Notes: a model not told the origin generated them from the letters alone. A stretch of DNA of 64,000 nucleotides from Phyto melanocephala (GCA_941918925.1 OW799233.1:558001-622000), one strand, 5' to 3'. Counted from the first letter of the stretch, positions 1-12,805 are shown. Numbers and translations are program-made.

Positions 1-1
1 A

Positions 2-3000
2 CTTGAGTCCAAAGAGGGTAAAGTGACTATGGCGGAGGTTGAAAATTCTTTCGGTGGTAACATCTGTCGTTGTACTGGTTACAGGCCCATTTTAGAAGCC
101 ATGAAATCTTTTGCTGTCGATAGTAATATACAATTACCAAAAGAATGTCTGGACATTGAAGAACTTTCGAATACGAAATGTCCCAGGACAGGTCAAATGT
201 GTGCGGGATCGTGTAGCAATAGCTTAGAATATTTGACTTATGATGATGGTTGTAAATGGTATTGGCCGAAAGACTTTACCGAACTTTTTGACATCCTCTC
301 TAAAGTCAGCGACAATGATGAATACATGTTGGTAGGTGGCAACACTGCTCATGGCATCTACAGAAGATCGGAAAATATAAAACATTTCATTGTCTTAAAT
401 AATATTAGCGATTTGAAAAAGCATGACCTCACCGATGACAAATTAAGATTGGGAGCAAACCTAAGTCTCACTGAGACAATGGATATTTTCAATGCAGCCT
501 CCAAAAAGCCTGGATTTGAATATTGCCATCAATTGTGGAACCATTTTGACCTAATAGCTAATGTTCCAGTAAGAAATGTAAGTAAAAGTTAAAATATTGA
601 TCAAACATCTACTCTTTCGCTACTTCCATCTAAGCTTGCATTACGCAAATATTGAGACAATTTTATTTATGATTGAATCGTTTTGAACACTGTGTATTGA
701 TGTAAGTCATTACACTTTTGTTTTGTAAAAAAAATATCATGGGACCAACACTCCCATTTCCATTGAAACAGAGTAATGTCAATTGGTAATAGAAATAAGA
801 AATTTTAATTTGCCATTCAAATTTTACTTGAATTTTATACAACCATGGTAGTGGTGTAATTATAGAAGGTGATTTCATTTCGGAAAGAATTTTTTCAAAA
901 TAGTTTTTTTATTGAAACTTATAAGAGAAATTATGATATTTGATGATGATCAGCTGCTTAACTGATACTACCTTAGTCAAGGTATGTACGTTTTTTGACT
1001 GAAGTATTTGACATTTGTAATTTGTCAAACGAGTTCGAAAACAATATTTGGAAGTCTTTTGAATTATCTATGTACATATATGCTGATCATAACGCATACA
1101 TACATAAATATGTACAAACAAACATCTAAACATACATTACAATTCAAAATTTATTATAAGCGCTCTATCTCTCATCTAAAAATGTCTTGCATTATAGACT
1201 GGCACTTTGGCTGGTAATATTTCAACAAAAAAATATCACCCAGAATTTCCTTCGGATGTTTTCATAACATTTGAGACTTTGAATGTACAAGTGGTGGTTA
1301 ATTTCGATGCAACGAAACAGGAATCAATGTCACTTTCCGATTTTCTTAAGAACAGCTCACAGAAAATGGTAATTGCTGCATTTGAACTAGGCGCCTATTC
1401 AAAGGAAAAGTTCATATTTAAAACTTACAAGGTGAGAGTAATTTCATTTAATTTATATTTTCATTTGAGTTAAAAAATTCTGGGTAATTTTGTTCATAGA
1501 TTATGCCTCGAGCTCAAAATGCTCACGCTTTTGTTAATGCTGGGTTTTTATTTGATGTTGAGAAATCGGGAAAAGTGAATAATGCGCGTATTTGTTTTGG
1601 CGGTATAACACCTGAATTTGTTCATGCTACAAGCATTGAAGAACTTCTTACAAATCAAATATTCCATGATAAGGCTGTGGTAGCAAAAATATTTACCGAG
1701 CTACCCAAGGCTTTACAACCGAATGCCGTATTGCCAGATCCCTCTCCAGAATATCGCAGAAAACTTGCTTGTAGTCTCATGTTGAAATGCCTTTTAGATG
1801 TTTCGCCGCCTGATAAAGTAAAACCAGAATTTAAAAGTGGCGGTTCAATATTAAAACGTGACCTGTCTTCGGGTTTGCAAACATTTGAAACCCAGAAAAA
1901 GAATTATCCTGTTACGCAACCCCTACAAAAGGTTGAAGGTAATCTTGTTGTATATCTTTAAACATAAATTAGATCATTCAATAAAAAAGGTAATTTTTTT
2001 GCGCGTTCTTCAGCTTTAATACAATGTTCTGGCGAGGCGACTTATATGAATGATGTTCTGACTGTCGACGACTCTGTTCACTGTGCCTTTGTAAATGCCA
2101 CAAAAGTAGGTGCGTCTATTGAACAAATCGATGCTTCCGAGGCATTAAAGATACCTGGCGTTATAGCGTTTTATTCGGCTAAAGATATACCAGGCTTAAA
2201 TACTACCGTTGATCCAACATTTGGCTACGAAATTGAAGAATTATTCACAGCTGACACTGTTCGCTACTATGACCAACCACTTGGTATGATTGTAGCTGTA
2301 ACAAGCGATATTGCAAATAGAGCCACTTTGAAAATAAAAGTGATCTATTCGAAGGGTAGTGACTTGGTTATGCCAACTCTTGAAGATGTTTTCGCCAACA
2401 ATAGAATGGAACGTGTGCATAAAGTTGCTTCCTCCAAAATTAGCGATATTAAATTAAGTGAAAATGCTGATATAAATGGCAAAGGCATCTTTGAGATGGG
2501 TTTGCAATACCATTTCACAATGGAGCCACAAACATGTATAGCAGTACCATTCGAAGGTGGGCTACAGGTTTGGTCCACCACTCAATGGATAGATCACACT
2601 CAAAGTGTTATTTCGAAGATGTTGCAAATAAAGGCAGCCGATATACAAATGAAAGTTCGACGACTAGGTGGTGCCTACGGCTGCAAGATTACCCGAGGAA
2701 ACGCAGTTGCCTGTGCTGCTTCTTTGGCTGCATACAAACTTAATCGCCCGGCGCGCTTTGTTCAAACCATTGAATCAATGATGAATTCTAATGGCAAGCG
2801 ATGGGGTTGTCGCTCAGATTACGAATTTCATATAAAGTCCAATGGTAAAATTGTAGGTCTAAAAAATATATTTTATGAAGATGCTGGTTGCACATTGAAC
2901 GAAAATCCAGTCCCCGATCTATCAACATTATGTGCAAAGAATTGTTATGCGTTTACGTCAGACAATTACAAATTGGAGGGCAATGCTGTGCTCACTGATG

Positions 3001-4306
3001 CCACCAGTTCCACTTGGTGTCGGGCACCAGGTTCTGTTGAAGGTAATTTAAACGTGAAAGTATTTTTCTTAAACTATTTGAGAAATTCAGTTTTATGCCT
3101 TTAAGGTATTGCTATGGTTGAGAATATTATCGAACATATTGCTTTTGAGGCTAATATAGACCCAGCAGATGCTCGGCTTGTTAACCTACAATCAGGGCAT
3201 AAAATGAATGAATTGTTGCCACGTTTTCTAAAAACCACTGAGTACAGGAAACGACGTCAGGAAATTGATAGTTTCAATGAGAAAAACCGATGGGTTAAAG
3301 GGGGATTAGGTTTGGCAATTATTGATTATCCCCTTCTGTATTTTGGCCAGTATCCAGCAACAGTTGCTATCTATCATACCGATGGTACGGTAGTTATTTC
3401 CCATGGTGGTATAGAAATGGGTCAAGGTAGAAAATGACAGTTGTGCATTATTTAAACATATGAATTAATTGGGCTGAATTTTTTTTTCCCCAAATGACAG
3501 GCATGAATACAAAAATAACACAAGTTGCTGCCTTCGAATTGGGTATTCCTGTAGAGTTCGTGAAAATCGAAGCCAGTGATACATTAAATGGTGCCAACTC
3601 AATGGTGACAGGGGGAAGTGTAGGCAGCGAAAGTGTTTGTTTTGCGGTTAGAAAAGCATGCAATACTTTAAACGATCGTTTAAAACCGATAAGACAAGTT
3701 TTAAAAAAAGACGCTACTTGGATGCAGGTTGTACAACTTGCCTGGACAAAGAACATTAACTTGATTGCAAATGATCATTATAAAGTTGGTGATATGCAAA
3801 ACTATAACATTTATGGGTTGTGCCTAACGGAAGTTGAGGTTGACATCTTAACAGGCAACCATCTTATCAAACGCGTAGATATCTTGGAAGATGCTGGTGA
3901 AAGTCTAAATCCCTACATTGACATTGGGCAAATAGAAGGAGCATTCGTTATGTGCTTGGGATATTGGCTAACTGAGCAATTGGTTTATGATCGCACAAAT
4001 GGCCAGCTAATGACAAATCGTACATGGAATTATAAACCTCCTGGTGCAAAGGATATCCCTATTGATTTTCGAATTGAACTTTTGCCTGGCAATCCAAATC
4101 CAGCTGGTTTCCTGCGTTCCAAAGCAACTGGCGAACCTCCCAGTTGTCTAGCAGTCAGTTCTGTATTCGCTATAGAGCACGCATTGCATTCGGCTCGCAA
4201 GGACGCCGGTTTAAAACGAGAATGGATACGTTGTGGTGCACCAACAACACCAGAAATTATTGTTCAGAATGCCGGTATTGATGTATCTGCTTTCTCGTTA
4301 GAATAA
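2..4306 (+). CDS. Aldehyde oxidase paralog A, 5'-partial, six exons in window
   Basis: This is a molybdo-flavoenzyme of the aldehyde oxidase/xanthine dehydrogenase family, which oxidises aldehydes or N-heterocycles and passes electrons through two 2Fe-2S clusters and FAD to oxygen; it is normally cytosolic. The exons I read are 2-577, 1198-1431, 1500-1938, 2014-3042, 3106-3426 and 3501-4306 (TAA). All introns are GT-AG and all joins keep frame, giving about 1134 residues of an expected ~1270. The window opens inside the second 2Fe-2S domain (NICRCTGYRP). The FAD segment (LVGGNTAHG), the FAD/Moco linker (PRAQNAHA), the Moco loop (GGAYGCK) and the catalytic Glu (ATGEPPS) follow. The position where xanthine dehydrogenase carries its substrate-binding Arg is Ile here (TIESMM), which favours an aldehyde oxidase. 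I see no disabling lesion. The upstream exons lie outside the window, and the substrate cannot be told. Confidence 0.93.
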
Positions 4307-6452
4307 TTACAGCATCGTACAACTACTCCACTGTACATCGTTTACTTAAATGTACACATCGGTTTTCATACATTAACGCTACGTTCGCATTTAAAAAACC
4401 TCTAGTGATATTAAGTATTTTTTAGTTAATAAATTCAGGTGTTGGTCACAATAATATAAAACAACGAGTATTTCATTCCATAGTTATATGAATGTTTGTT
4501 ACTTAATCACGCAAAACCGGCTGAACGGAACTAAATGAATTCGAATTCGCGGAATTATGAAAATAAAATTATTTTTTTCTTTTTAGTTAGTCGGTTTTTT
4601 AAACCTGTAGAGAAAAGTTTAATTATCTGAAGTATTTTTTCGTAAATATTTGCATTAAGTTCTATTCTACAATATGTTTAAACGTTTTTATAATTTTACT
4701 TAATCACGCGAAAAATTACTAAATGGATTTGAATGTAATTTGCAACACAGATATATAACAACTTGAATAATTACATAAAGAGGATGACTTACGTGCCGAT
4801 AACTACGCAGACGAAGTCGCGGGCACAGACTAGTACATATATATTTCCAAATATTTTTATAATTTACGATCATGAGAAAAATTCCAGAACGGCAAAAAAG
4901 TCAACCAACAAAAAATATACTAACAATAGTACTAATTTTAATATTATGTATGAGTGAGTGTGTAAACGTGATTGTAATACAAGTTAATAAATTATTATTA
5001 AATTCTATTAACATCTCTATATTGCAACTTAATTATTTGTATTTATTAAAAACTGTTATTTTCTATTTTTATCTTTTTAAACGAACTTACGGACACATGA
5101 ACGCATAAGATGAACTTGCAAGGTATGTTACCACGTCATACAGTCATATTTATTTGTACTTTCACAATAATAACAAAATATGAATGTTGCCGTTAAGGAA
5201 TTTCAACTTCTCAAAATAATAAAATACTGTTTGATTTATTTATTGTGCAATTTAGTTTTTGTGTTTGGAAAATAAAATAAAAATGTGCACTATTGTGTAT
5301 ATTAAAGTGATGCAACAAAAATACATTAGAATTAATTGCATGATTTTCATTATTTTCCTGAAAACATAAAATCAATTAGCAAGACAGAACGACAAAATTC
5401 TAATTCGTACTTTAGCGAATTTTCAAAGTGTTTATATACGTTTTGTATTCCTAATCGATTATACTTCTATGGAAAAAAACAACAAGATTTTTATAAACGA
5501 ATGTTGCTCTTCTCTTGCTCTCCCTTACGCTATTTGTACTCATTTACGTTTTTCTTATCAGATCGTTTGCGAAAATAAAATGACAAATAACACAAATTCA
5601 TTGTACAACTGTTTGTGGAATTTTATTATTAATGTCTGTTTCGTATTGTGAACAGTCAATCTAACTTATGACGAATGTTAGTTTTCAAAATTTACACAAG
5701 TTAAAAATAAATTACACATTGATTTTGGTAATTTTTTGTTTGAAGATTCCACACACATCTAATATATTTTTTTAATTTTAATGATAAAACACAATATATA
5801 CACAATTCTAAACAAGAGCGTCACTTTAGTGTTTGCTTTTCTCATCTTTTTTTCTTTTCCAAAAAAGTTATTTGGTAAATTCAATTAAGTCCAAAATGCC
5901 GTATTTTCGTATCGTCATAATTTTTCAACATCTTAAAAAGATTCAAAATTATTATTGTACAATGCAATACGATACTTTTTTTTAACATTTACAACTTATA
6001 AATACACCCACCATCTGTTTTATCTACAAAAGGCATAAAGCTTTATGAAAATAAAATAATTCTGAGACTAGCGACGAAATTCGCCCAACACAACGATTTC
6101 GTTTATAAAAATTCGCTGTGTAAATTCGTTGTATGAAGCACAAAAATGACGAAAGGAATAACATCTGTTATAGAGTTGATAAAGTAAACTCCTTTACAAA
6201 CAAAGAAAAAAAAATAGTCAAAGAATTTTAATTTTTTAAAAACTCAACCAAATAATAAATATAATTTCTGTTACAGTAAAACCTCTTTTGTTTATACGCA
6301 AACGGTTGCAAAGATGGTGGTGGGTACGTTCAATAAACATTATTACAAATTTAGTTTTCGTTTAACAGCTAAAAGTGTGACCATATTCAAAAAAAAAAAC
6401 ATCATCTGACTTGTATTAATATAAAGATACATTTTATTCGTATTCTACTGTA
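4307..6452. other. Intergenic spacer after gene A
   Basis: The spacer is AT-rich with many stops in all frames. The short open frames (for example 4763-5108 and 5336-5651) have biased, low-complexity composition and resemble no family I know. Apart from the gene A 3' end I see nothing in it. Confidence 0.6.
4428..4433 (+). promoter_or_regulatory. Candidate polyadenylation signal of gene A
   Basis: This is the first AATAAA hexamer after the gene A stop codon, about 120 bases downstream, in AT-rich sequence. The hexamer is common by chance in DNA of this composition. Confidence 0.45.
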
Positions 6453-7207
6453 AACAAGTAACAGTGCTATATTCGGCCGTGTCGAATCCTTTATACCCTT
6501 CACAACGTGTAGTCATGCAATAACAATTGTTTGCATCACCATTCATCCCATATAAAATTCGTGCATACGTACACGTTAGAATAAATGTGGCATCGAATCC
6601 CAGCTGAGCCAAAAAAATTTTATTTTATTTTATTTAATATATTATTTATATTTTATTATTTTTTTTAATATTTTTTTTTTTAAATTTTTTTAAAAAATTT
6701 TTTTAAATTTTTTATTAAATTTTTTAAAAATTTTTTTTTTTTTTTAGTTTTTTTTATTATTTTTTTCTTATTTTTAATATTTTTTTTTTTGTAATTTTTT
6801 TTGTTTGGTATGTTTTTTACATGTATGTATGTATGTATGTATGTATGTTGTTGTTGTAATTGTGAAAAAAAACGAGGTGGTCGTGGTTTTTTGCTCATAT
6901 CTCAGAAAGTTATGGGGCGATTGTGCTGAATTTCAATAGCGATTCATTCCTGGATATTTCCAAGAGATTGATACCATATAGAGATCTGAGGAACATATAG
7001 TTGCTTCTAAAAGTTGATTTCAACCAACACACGGACAGACGGGCAGACGGACAGACGGACAGACGGTCAGGGCTTAATCGACTCCTCTATTCATAAGCTT
7101 TCAGAAAATATATACTTTATGGGGTCGGAAATGAAAATTGTAGAAATTACAAACGGAATGACAAAGCTATATATACCCTTGTGCACCACAGGTGAAGGGT
7201 ATAAAAA
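6453..7207 (+). mobile_element. Mini-me-like dipteran repeat, copy 1 (middle segment inverted)
   Basis: The copy starts with AACAAGTAACAGTGCTATAT, then a block containing TTCGGCCGTGTCGAAT, an A/T-only low-complexity stretch (about 6605-6825) and a TATG run. Next come a conserved block (GAGGTGGTCGTGG), an ACAGACGG-type tetranucleotide array (7030-7070), a core around ATTCATAAGCTTTCAG and GGGGTCGGAAATGAAAATTG, and an end at TATATACCC...GGTGAAGGGTATAAA. An invariant core between a (GTCY)n array and a TA-rich end is the described layout of dipteran mini-me repeats. Copies at 22885-23723 (minus) and 57867-58610 (plus) share every block. Here the segment with GGCATCGAATCCCAGCTGAG and the T-rich stretch is inverted relative to the other two. 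It carries no transposase. Whether it is a retroelement or Helitron-derived is not decided by the sequence. Confidence 0.75.
7030..7070 (+). repeat. (ACAGACGG)-type tetranucleotide array
   Basis: ACGGACAGACGG units are repeated with small variants. On the other strand they read GTCY, the microsatellite type linked to mini-me repeats. Confidence 0.8.
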
Positions 7208-7664
7208 TATGCAAGTCATGCCCTGCTATTTTGTATAAATAAATGCAACAATTCATTTGTTACTTTTTTATTGCACAGAACTGCTTTAATGTTTGAGTTG
7301 ATTTCAAAAGTCGTAGGTTCTCTTGTACAAATAGTGTTCTAACACAAATATAAAAACAGAGTGTTAAATTTAATTGTTAATCTTACTTATCTATCTCTCT
7401 CTCTCGGGTAAACTGCTCTTAAGCAATGCAAAATTTTTTTTTGTTAATAAAAGAATTTTTAGGCGATGCCTTCATTCATTCATTCTTTAGAATTTAGCTC
7501 ACATTATCTATTAAGACCTGGTGGTACACAGCAGTTTTATATTTTAAGCTAAATAGTACAAACAATTATTGAATTCAAATTGTTGTATTTTTCTGAAGCT
7601 ATTTTATTTGTAGATAGTAAAACACAGGCAAACTAAACGTTAAATTTGAAAATTTTTCAACAAA
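7208..7664 (+). promoter_or_regulatory. 5' flank of gene B (promoter and 5' UTR expected)
   Basis: This is the stretch between the mini-me copy and the gene B start codon. It contains a short TC run (near 7388-7405). The bases before the ATG (TTTTTCAACAAA) fit the CAAA-ATG context common in flies. I cannot identify a TATA box or initiator with confidence. The mini-me copy ends about 460 bases upstream of the start codon, so it may lie within or beside the promoter. Confidence 0.4.
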
Positions 7665-10600
7665 ATGATCACAAAATTTTCTATAAACGGCAAACCCTAC
7701 TCTGGTAAGTTTGACTAACAAATATTTGATTATCCGTTTAGATAAAATTCATATTATTACCACAAACTGTAGTAAATTTAACAAGTTTACCGGCTGATAT
7801 AACTTTGAATACATTTATACGGGATTATGCTGGTTTATCTGGCACTAAATTTATGTGCCAAGAGGGTGGCTGTGGTGTGTGTATTTGTGTTGTTACCGGA
7901 AAGCATCCCGTCACCGGTGAAATTAAAACGTGGGCTGTTAATTCTGTACGTTCTCTAAACCGAAGTATATAATTCGTCAGATATTATAAGTAAATTTTTA
8001 ATTACAGTGCCTCACGCTGTTAAATACATGTGTGGACTATGAAGTAACAACAATTGAGGGTATTGGAAATAAACGCGAAGGATTTCATTCCATACAAAAA
8101 CGTTTAGCTAAAATGAATGGCACCCAATGTGGATATTGTTCACCAGGATTCGTTATGAATATGTATGGATTGCTTAGAAGCAAAAATGGAAAGGTGACTA
8201 TGGAAGAGGTGGAAAACTCTTTTGGGGGCAATATATGCCGCTGTACGGGATACAGGCCAATTCTTGATGCTATGAAATCATTTGCAGTTGATAGTAATAT
8301 TGATATTCCAGTGGAGTGCCGAGATATTGAGGATCTCTCTAATACAACCTGTCCAAAGACCGGACAAACTTGTAGTGGAAGCTGCAAATTGCCAAGAACT
8401 CACACACTCTCTTTAACTTATGACAGCGGTGACCAGTGGTTCTGGCCCCGTTCGTTGGAAGATTTATTCAAATTTTTTTTAAAATTAAAAGGAAAAGACT
8501 ATATTCTGGTATCTGGGAATACAGCTCACGGTGTCTACCGACGTCCCTATGCTATACGGAATTTTATTGATATTAATTTAATACCCGAATTACATGACTA
8601 CAAATTATCATCAGACGGTTTAAAGGTAGGCGGCAATATGAGTCTTACTGAGACGATGGCCATTTTTGAAAAGGCAGCAAAGACGAAAGGGTTCGAGTAT
8701 TGCAACAAACTGTGTAATCATTTTGATTTAATTGCTAACGTACCAGTTAGAAATGTAAGTCATTTAGAGGTCGAAAAATAATTCACTTGAAAATTGTTCT
8801 ACATTACTTTAGATAAGATAACAAATTAATGCAATTATTTACATTTAATTGTTTCAATACTTATAGACGGGTACTTTAGCTGGTAATTTATCAATAAAGC
8901 ATCAGCACCCCGAATTTCCTTCGGATATCTACGTGTTGTTTGAAGCTCTCGACGTACGTGTTGTGATACAAGAGTCAGCAATAAAAGATAATACTGTTAA
9001 ACTTCTAGAGTATCTTAAAACACCAATGACAAACAAAATCATCAAGGGCTTTGTATTGAAACCCTTCAATAGTGAAGAGTATATTTTCGATTCATACAAG
9101 GTTAGTAACATACAAGTAAAGTCAACAAGCTCCTTCTAACTTTTGATTTCCTAACCATTAGATAATGCCTAGAGCTCAAAATGCTCATGCTTATGTAAAT
9201 GCAGCTTTTCTAATACAAGCGCAAAAGCCTAATTTCATAGTAAAGTCAGCACGGATTTGCTATGGTGGTATTAATCCAACATTTTCTAGGGCTCTTCAGC
9301 TAGAAAAACACCTGCTAAATAAGCAGCTGTTCAAATCAGATCATATTAGGCATGCACTAAACTTAATGCAGTTGGAACTGAAAGCGAACAACGTATTGCC
9401 GGAACCTTGTCCAGAATACAGAGTAAAATTAGCTCAAGGCTTATTTTTCAAGTTTTTGATCGCTCATGCTCCGCTTGGCATACTTGATTCTAAATTAGTG
9501 TCTGGTGGCCGTATTCTTAAGAGACCTGTTTCTAGTGGAAGGCAATTATTTGAGAAATATGAAAACGATTACCCTGTAAAAATGCCTACTGAAAAACATG
9601 AAGGTCTTTTGCAGTGCTCTGGCGAGGCAGCATTTACAAACGATTTACCACCCCAATCCCAACAACTCTGGGCAGCCTTCTTTTCTGCCAAAAAAGTTGG
9701 CGCAACCATAAAAGAAATAGACCCGACTGAGGCATTGAAGTTATCTGGTGTAGTCGCTTTATTTACAGCCAAAGATATTCCCGGAAAAAATCTTATTTCA
9801 GTGCCTAACAACTTTTTCTTCGAAGAGGAGGAGGAACTATTTTTAACAGGAAAAGTAAAATTTTACAATCAGCCCGTAGGTATTGTAGTGGCCGAAACGA
9901 ATGCCATGGCGCACAAGGCTGCTGAATTGATAAAAATCAAATACGATGGGGGTGCAAATGAAGTATACTCCACCATTAGGGATGTTCTAAAGGGTGAACA
10001 ATCAAATAGAATTAAACATTCCATTAAATCTGATCCTAGGGACGGTTCGTACAGAGCGGAGGGCTATGCCTTTAAGGTGAAGGGAGAACTAGAAATGGGA
10101 CTCCAATATCATTTCTTCATGGAACCACATACATCTGTGGCCATTCCTTCTGAAGGTGGCATGATGTTGCATGTTGCTACACAATGGATGGACTTGGCTC
10201 AAATTGTTATTTCAAATCTTCTAAACTTAAAAAACAATGAAGTTCAAGTTAAAACCACCCGGATTGGTGGTGGATATGGTGGCAAAGCTACGCGCTGCAA
10301 TCTTGCTGCTGGAAGTGCTGCTTTAGCTGCTTATAAGCTAAACCGCCCTGTACGATTTGTCCAATCAATTGAGTCTATGATGGATACTTTAGGTAAAAGG
10401 TGGCCTTGCAATGTGGACTATGAATTCTGTGTCACACAAACTGGAAAATTAGTCAAGATCATTTCGAAATTTTATGAAAATGCAGGATATTCTCCTAATG
10501 AGTCACCTATGGGTCACACTTTATTGGTGTCTAAAAATTGCTACGATTTTACATCAGATAACATAATCTTGGATGGCTACATGGTGCTCACCGATACTCC

Positions 10601-12570
10601 CAATAACACAGCATGCAGAGCACCGGGTTCAGTTGAAGGTATAGCAATGATAGAAAACATAATAGAACATGCTGCCTTTGAATTGGGTATTGATCCTTTA
10701 GCGATCAGGTTGGAAAATCTATTAGCAGGACATAAAATAGGTGACATGATAGCACGGTTTATCGAATCAACTCAATACAAAACCAGAAGACAAGAAATAA
10801 TTAAGTTCAATAAGCAAAACCGATGGACCAAACGAGGACTTGGCTTGGCCACAATGGAATATCATATGGGATATTTTGGGCAATTCCCTGCAACGGTAGC
10901 AATTTACCACGGTGATGGTACAGTTGTAATTACACATGGTGGCATAGAAATGGGTCAGGGCATGAATACAAAAATCGCCCAAGTAGCAGCCCATACTCTT
11001 GACATACCAATGGAATTAATTCGTATTGAAGGCAGCAATAGCATTAACGGTGCTAATTCTATGGTTACTGGTGGATCAATTGGAAGTGAAACCGTTTGCT
11101 TTGTAAGGTTTTATATGTAAAATTTTAACAAACAACTAACAGAACTCTATTTAATATTATTGCTTTAGGCTGTCCGGAAATGTTGCAATTCATTGAATAA
11201 ACTGCTTCAGCCAATTAGGGAAGAATTCAAAAATCCATCGTGGGAGAATCTTATCAATGAGGCACACAACCGTAATATGAATTTAATTGCCAGCGATGGA
11301 TGTAAAACTGGTGAAATGGATCCATATACTGTATGCTCACTTGGTCTTACCGAAATTGAACTGGACGTTCTAACAGGCAACTATATCATCAGCCGAGTTG
11401 ATATTTTACAAGACGCTGGAGAAAGTTTAAATCCTAATGTTGATGTTGGACAAGTAGAGGGTGCATTTATAATGGGACTGGGTTATTGGATGACAGAACT
11501 GTGTGTTACCGACAAAACGACCGGGGAATTAAAAACAAACCGTACATGGAATTATAAGCCACCTGGAGCCAAAGATATACCAATAGATTTTCGCATTGAG
11601 TTACTGGCTCAAAGTCCTAATGCTGCAGGCTTTATGAGATCTAAAGGTACGCCTAAATGGTCAAACAGAATTGCGTCTACAAAAGAAGGCTATTTTTTAC
11701 TTAGTCTCTTGAAATACGCTATATTCTATCTTCCGGCTGATTTCTTCAACGCATTTTATTACACAATTGTGTTTGATCATTGAAACACTTTATTCAACAC
11801 AGAGCGTAAAATGGCCTCCAAACGAAAAACTCAAATGGTCTTAAATTTCAAGATTATTATTCATTATGAAATATTTACTTTAAAAAAATATTCAGCTGTG
11901 AGAGCTTATTATTTTATACCTCACATGGCTTTGACACGTTGGCTTCGTTGTAGCCTAAGGTTGGGCAGGGATCGTAAAATCTGGTGAATTCTGATCACCA
12001 GCTTCTACACTGGCTTATAGTTATTAAGTCTTGGATAGGTTATTCCCATGGATGCAATGACACTGGTTTATATGGCAGAACCTAGCCTAAGGTTATAGCG
12101 ATATCTGCAATTTGAATCAATAAGAAGTTAAGGTATCTACGCCAGACCAAAGGCCTGTAGTCTTTATCACTTTTGTAAGCGAAACATAAGCACGTTTCTT
12201 TGAGGAATTTTCATTTATTTAACTCGGTTTGAAATTAAGAAGTTATCCGGGCTTAGCTAGAAATAACCTTTTTTTATCATACATACATAAGTTTTATATA
12301 GTAATCAAAAATGCTGATTTAACAAGTTTTTATTTAGTTTTACCTCAATATATTTCAAATATATTTTTTTCACTTTTAGCAACCGGAGAACCCTCCATTT
12401 GCTTGCCGGTTAATGTAGCCTTTGCTCTGCAACAGGCTATACAATCGGCACGTGATGACGCCGGTTTGCCAAAGAAATGGATTACACTAAGAGCTCCTAT
12501 GACTCCTGATTATGTACTCTTAAGTTGTGGGGCCACGGTTAATATGATGAGTTTAACAACCCAAAACTAA
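7665..12570 (+). CDS. Aldehyde oxidase paralog B, complete, seven exons
   Basis: This is a complete molybdo-flavoenzyme of the aldehyde oxidase family. The exons I read are 7665-7704, 7773-7945, 8008-8754, 8867-9100, 9162-11102, 11169-11646 and 12380-12570. The joins are in frame with GT-AG borders and give 1267 residues, the usual length for the family. The first 2Fe-2S cluster uses Cys42, 47, 50 and 72, and the second uses Cys112, 115, 148 and 150. The FAD segment has LVSGNTAHG near 238-246. The Moco loop GGGYGGK is at 767-773, Gln713 sits in MGLQYHF, and the catalytic Glu is about residue 1208 in ATGEPS. Ile replaces the xanthine-dehydrogenase substrate Arg (SIESMM), favouring aldehyde oxidase. 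The start codon has a good fly context. It lies 3.4 kb downstream of gene A in the same orientation, as in known tandem insect AOX clusters. The catalytic Glu lies in the last exon, behind a 733-bp intron. Confidence 0.95.
11647..12379 (+). other. Large last intron of gene B
   Basis: The intron begins GTACGC and ends TTTTAG and is about ten times longer than the others in this gene. The part at about 11920-12190 is less AT-rich than its surroundings and has GCCTAAGGTT twice (near 11955 and 12087), which hints at an old insertion, but I cannot name it. Reading on past the donor without splicing stops at 11783 and would lose the catalytic Glu. Confidence 0.75.
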
Positions 12571-12805
12571 TACAACAATTTTTATCCTACTTAAAATTTT
12601 TAACAACTTTTTGTATATATACAGGGTGTGCCATAGCTCATCACTGAGTTTAAATTCGTTTTCATTTTAAATATATTAAAACTTATTATTTTTAACAATA
12701 AATAAAATAAAAAAAATTTAAGTCCCATGATGACTTTTGTTTCACCTCGTACAGACACATCTATGTATGAATATTTTGACTAAAAAAGTATTTTATTAAA
12801 ATAAA
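12571..12805. other. 3' flank of gene B
   Basis: The gene B 3' end. It contains TATACAGGGTGTGCCATAG near 12617-12635, which looks like the outer end of a DNA transposon, but I found no partner inverted end. Confidence 0.4.
12697..12702 (+). promoter_or_regulatory. Candidate polyadenylation signal of gene B
   Basis: An AATAAA hexamer about 127 bases after the gene B stop, followed directly by a second overlapping AATAAA-like run. Chance occurrence is possible in this composition. Confidence 0.5.

Noticed and set aside
592..1197. Stop codons and frame breaks in gene A, suggesting a pseudogene
   Set aside because: Every break coincides with a GT-AG intron, and the exons join in frame with normal family sequence on both sides.
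3448..3756. 102-codon open frame on the minus strand
   Set aside because: It lies opposite gene A coding sequence and has no independent support.
6680..6898. Lys-rich minus-strand frame
   Set aside because: It comes from the A/T-only low-complexity tract in mini-me copy 1.
8085..8387. 100-codon open frame on the minus strand
   Set aside because: It is the antisense shadow of gene B exon 3, which has full family similarity.
12617..12740. TATACAGGGTGTGCC as the end of another DNA transposon
   Set aside because: No inverted partner or target duplication was found nearby.
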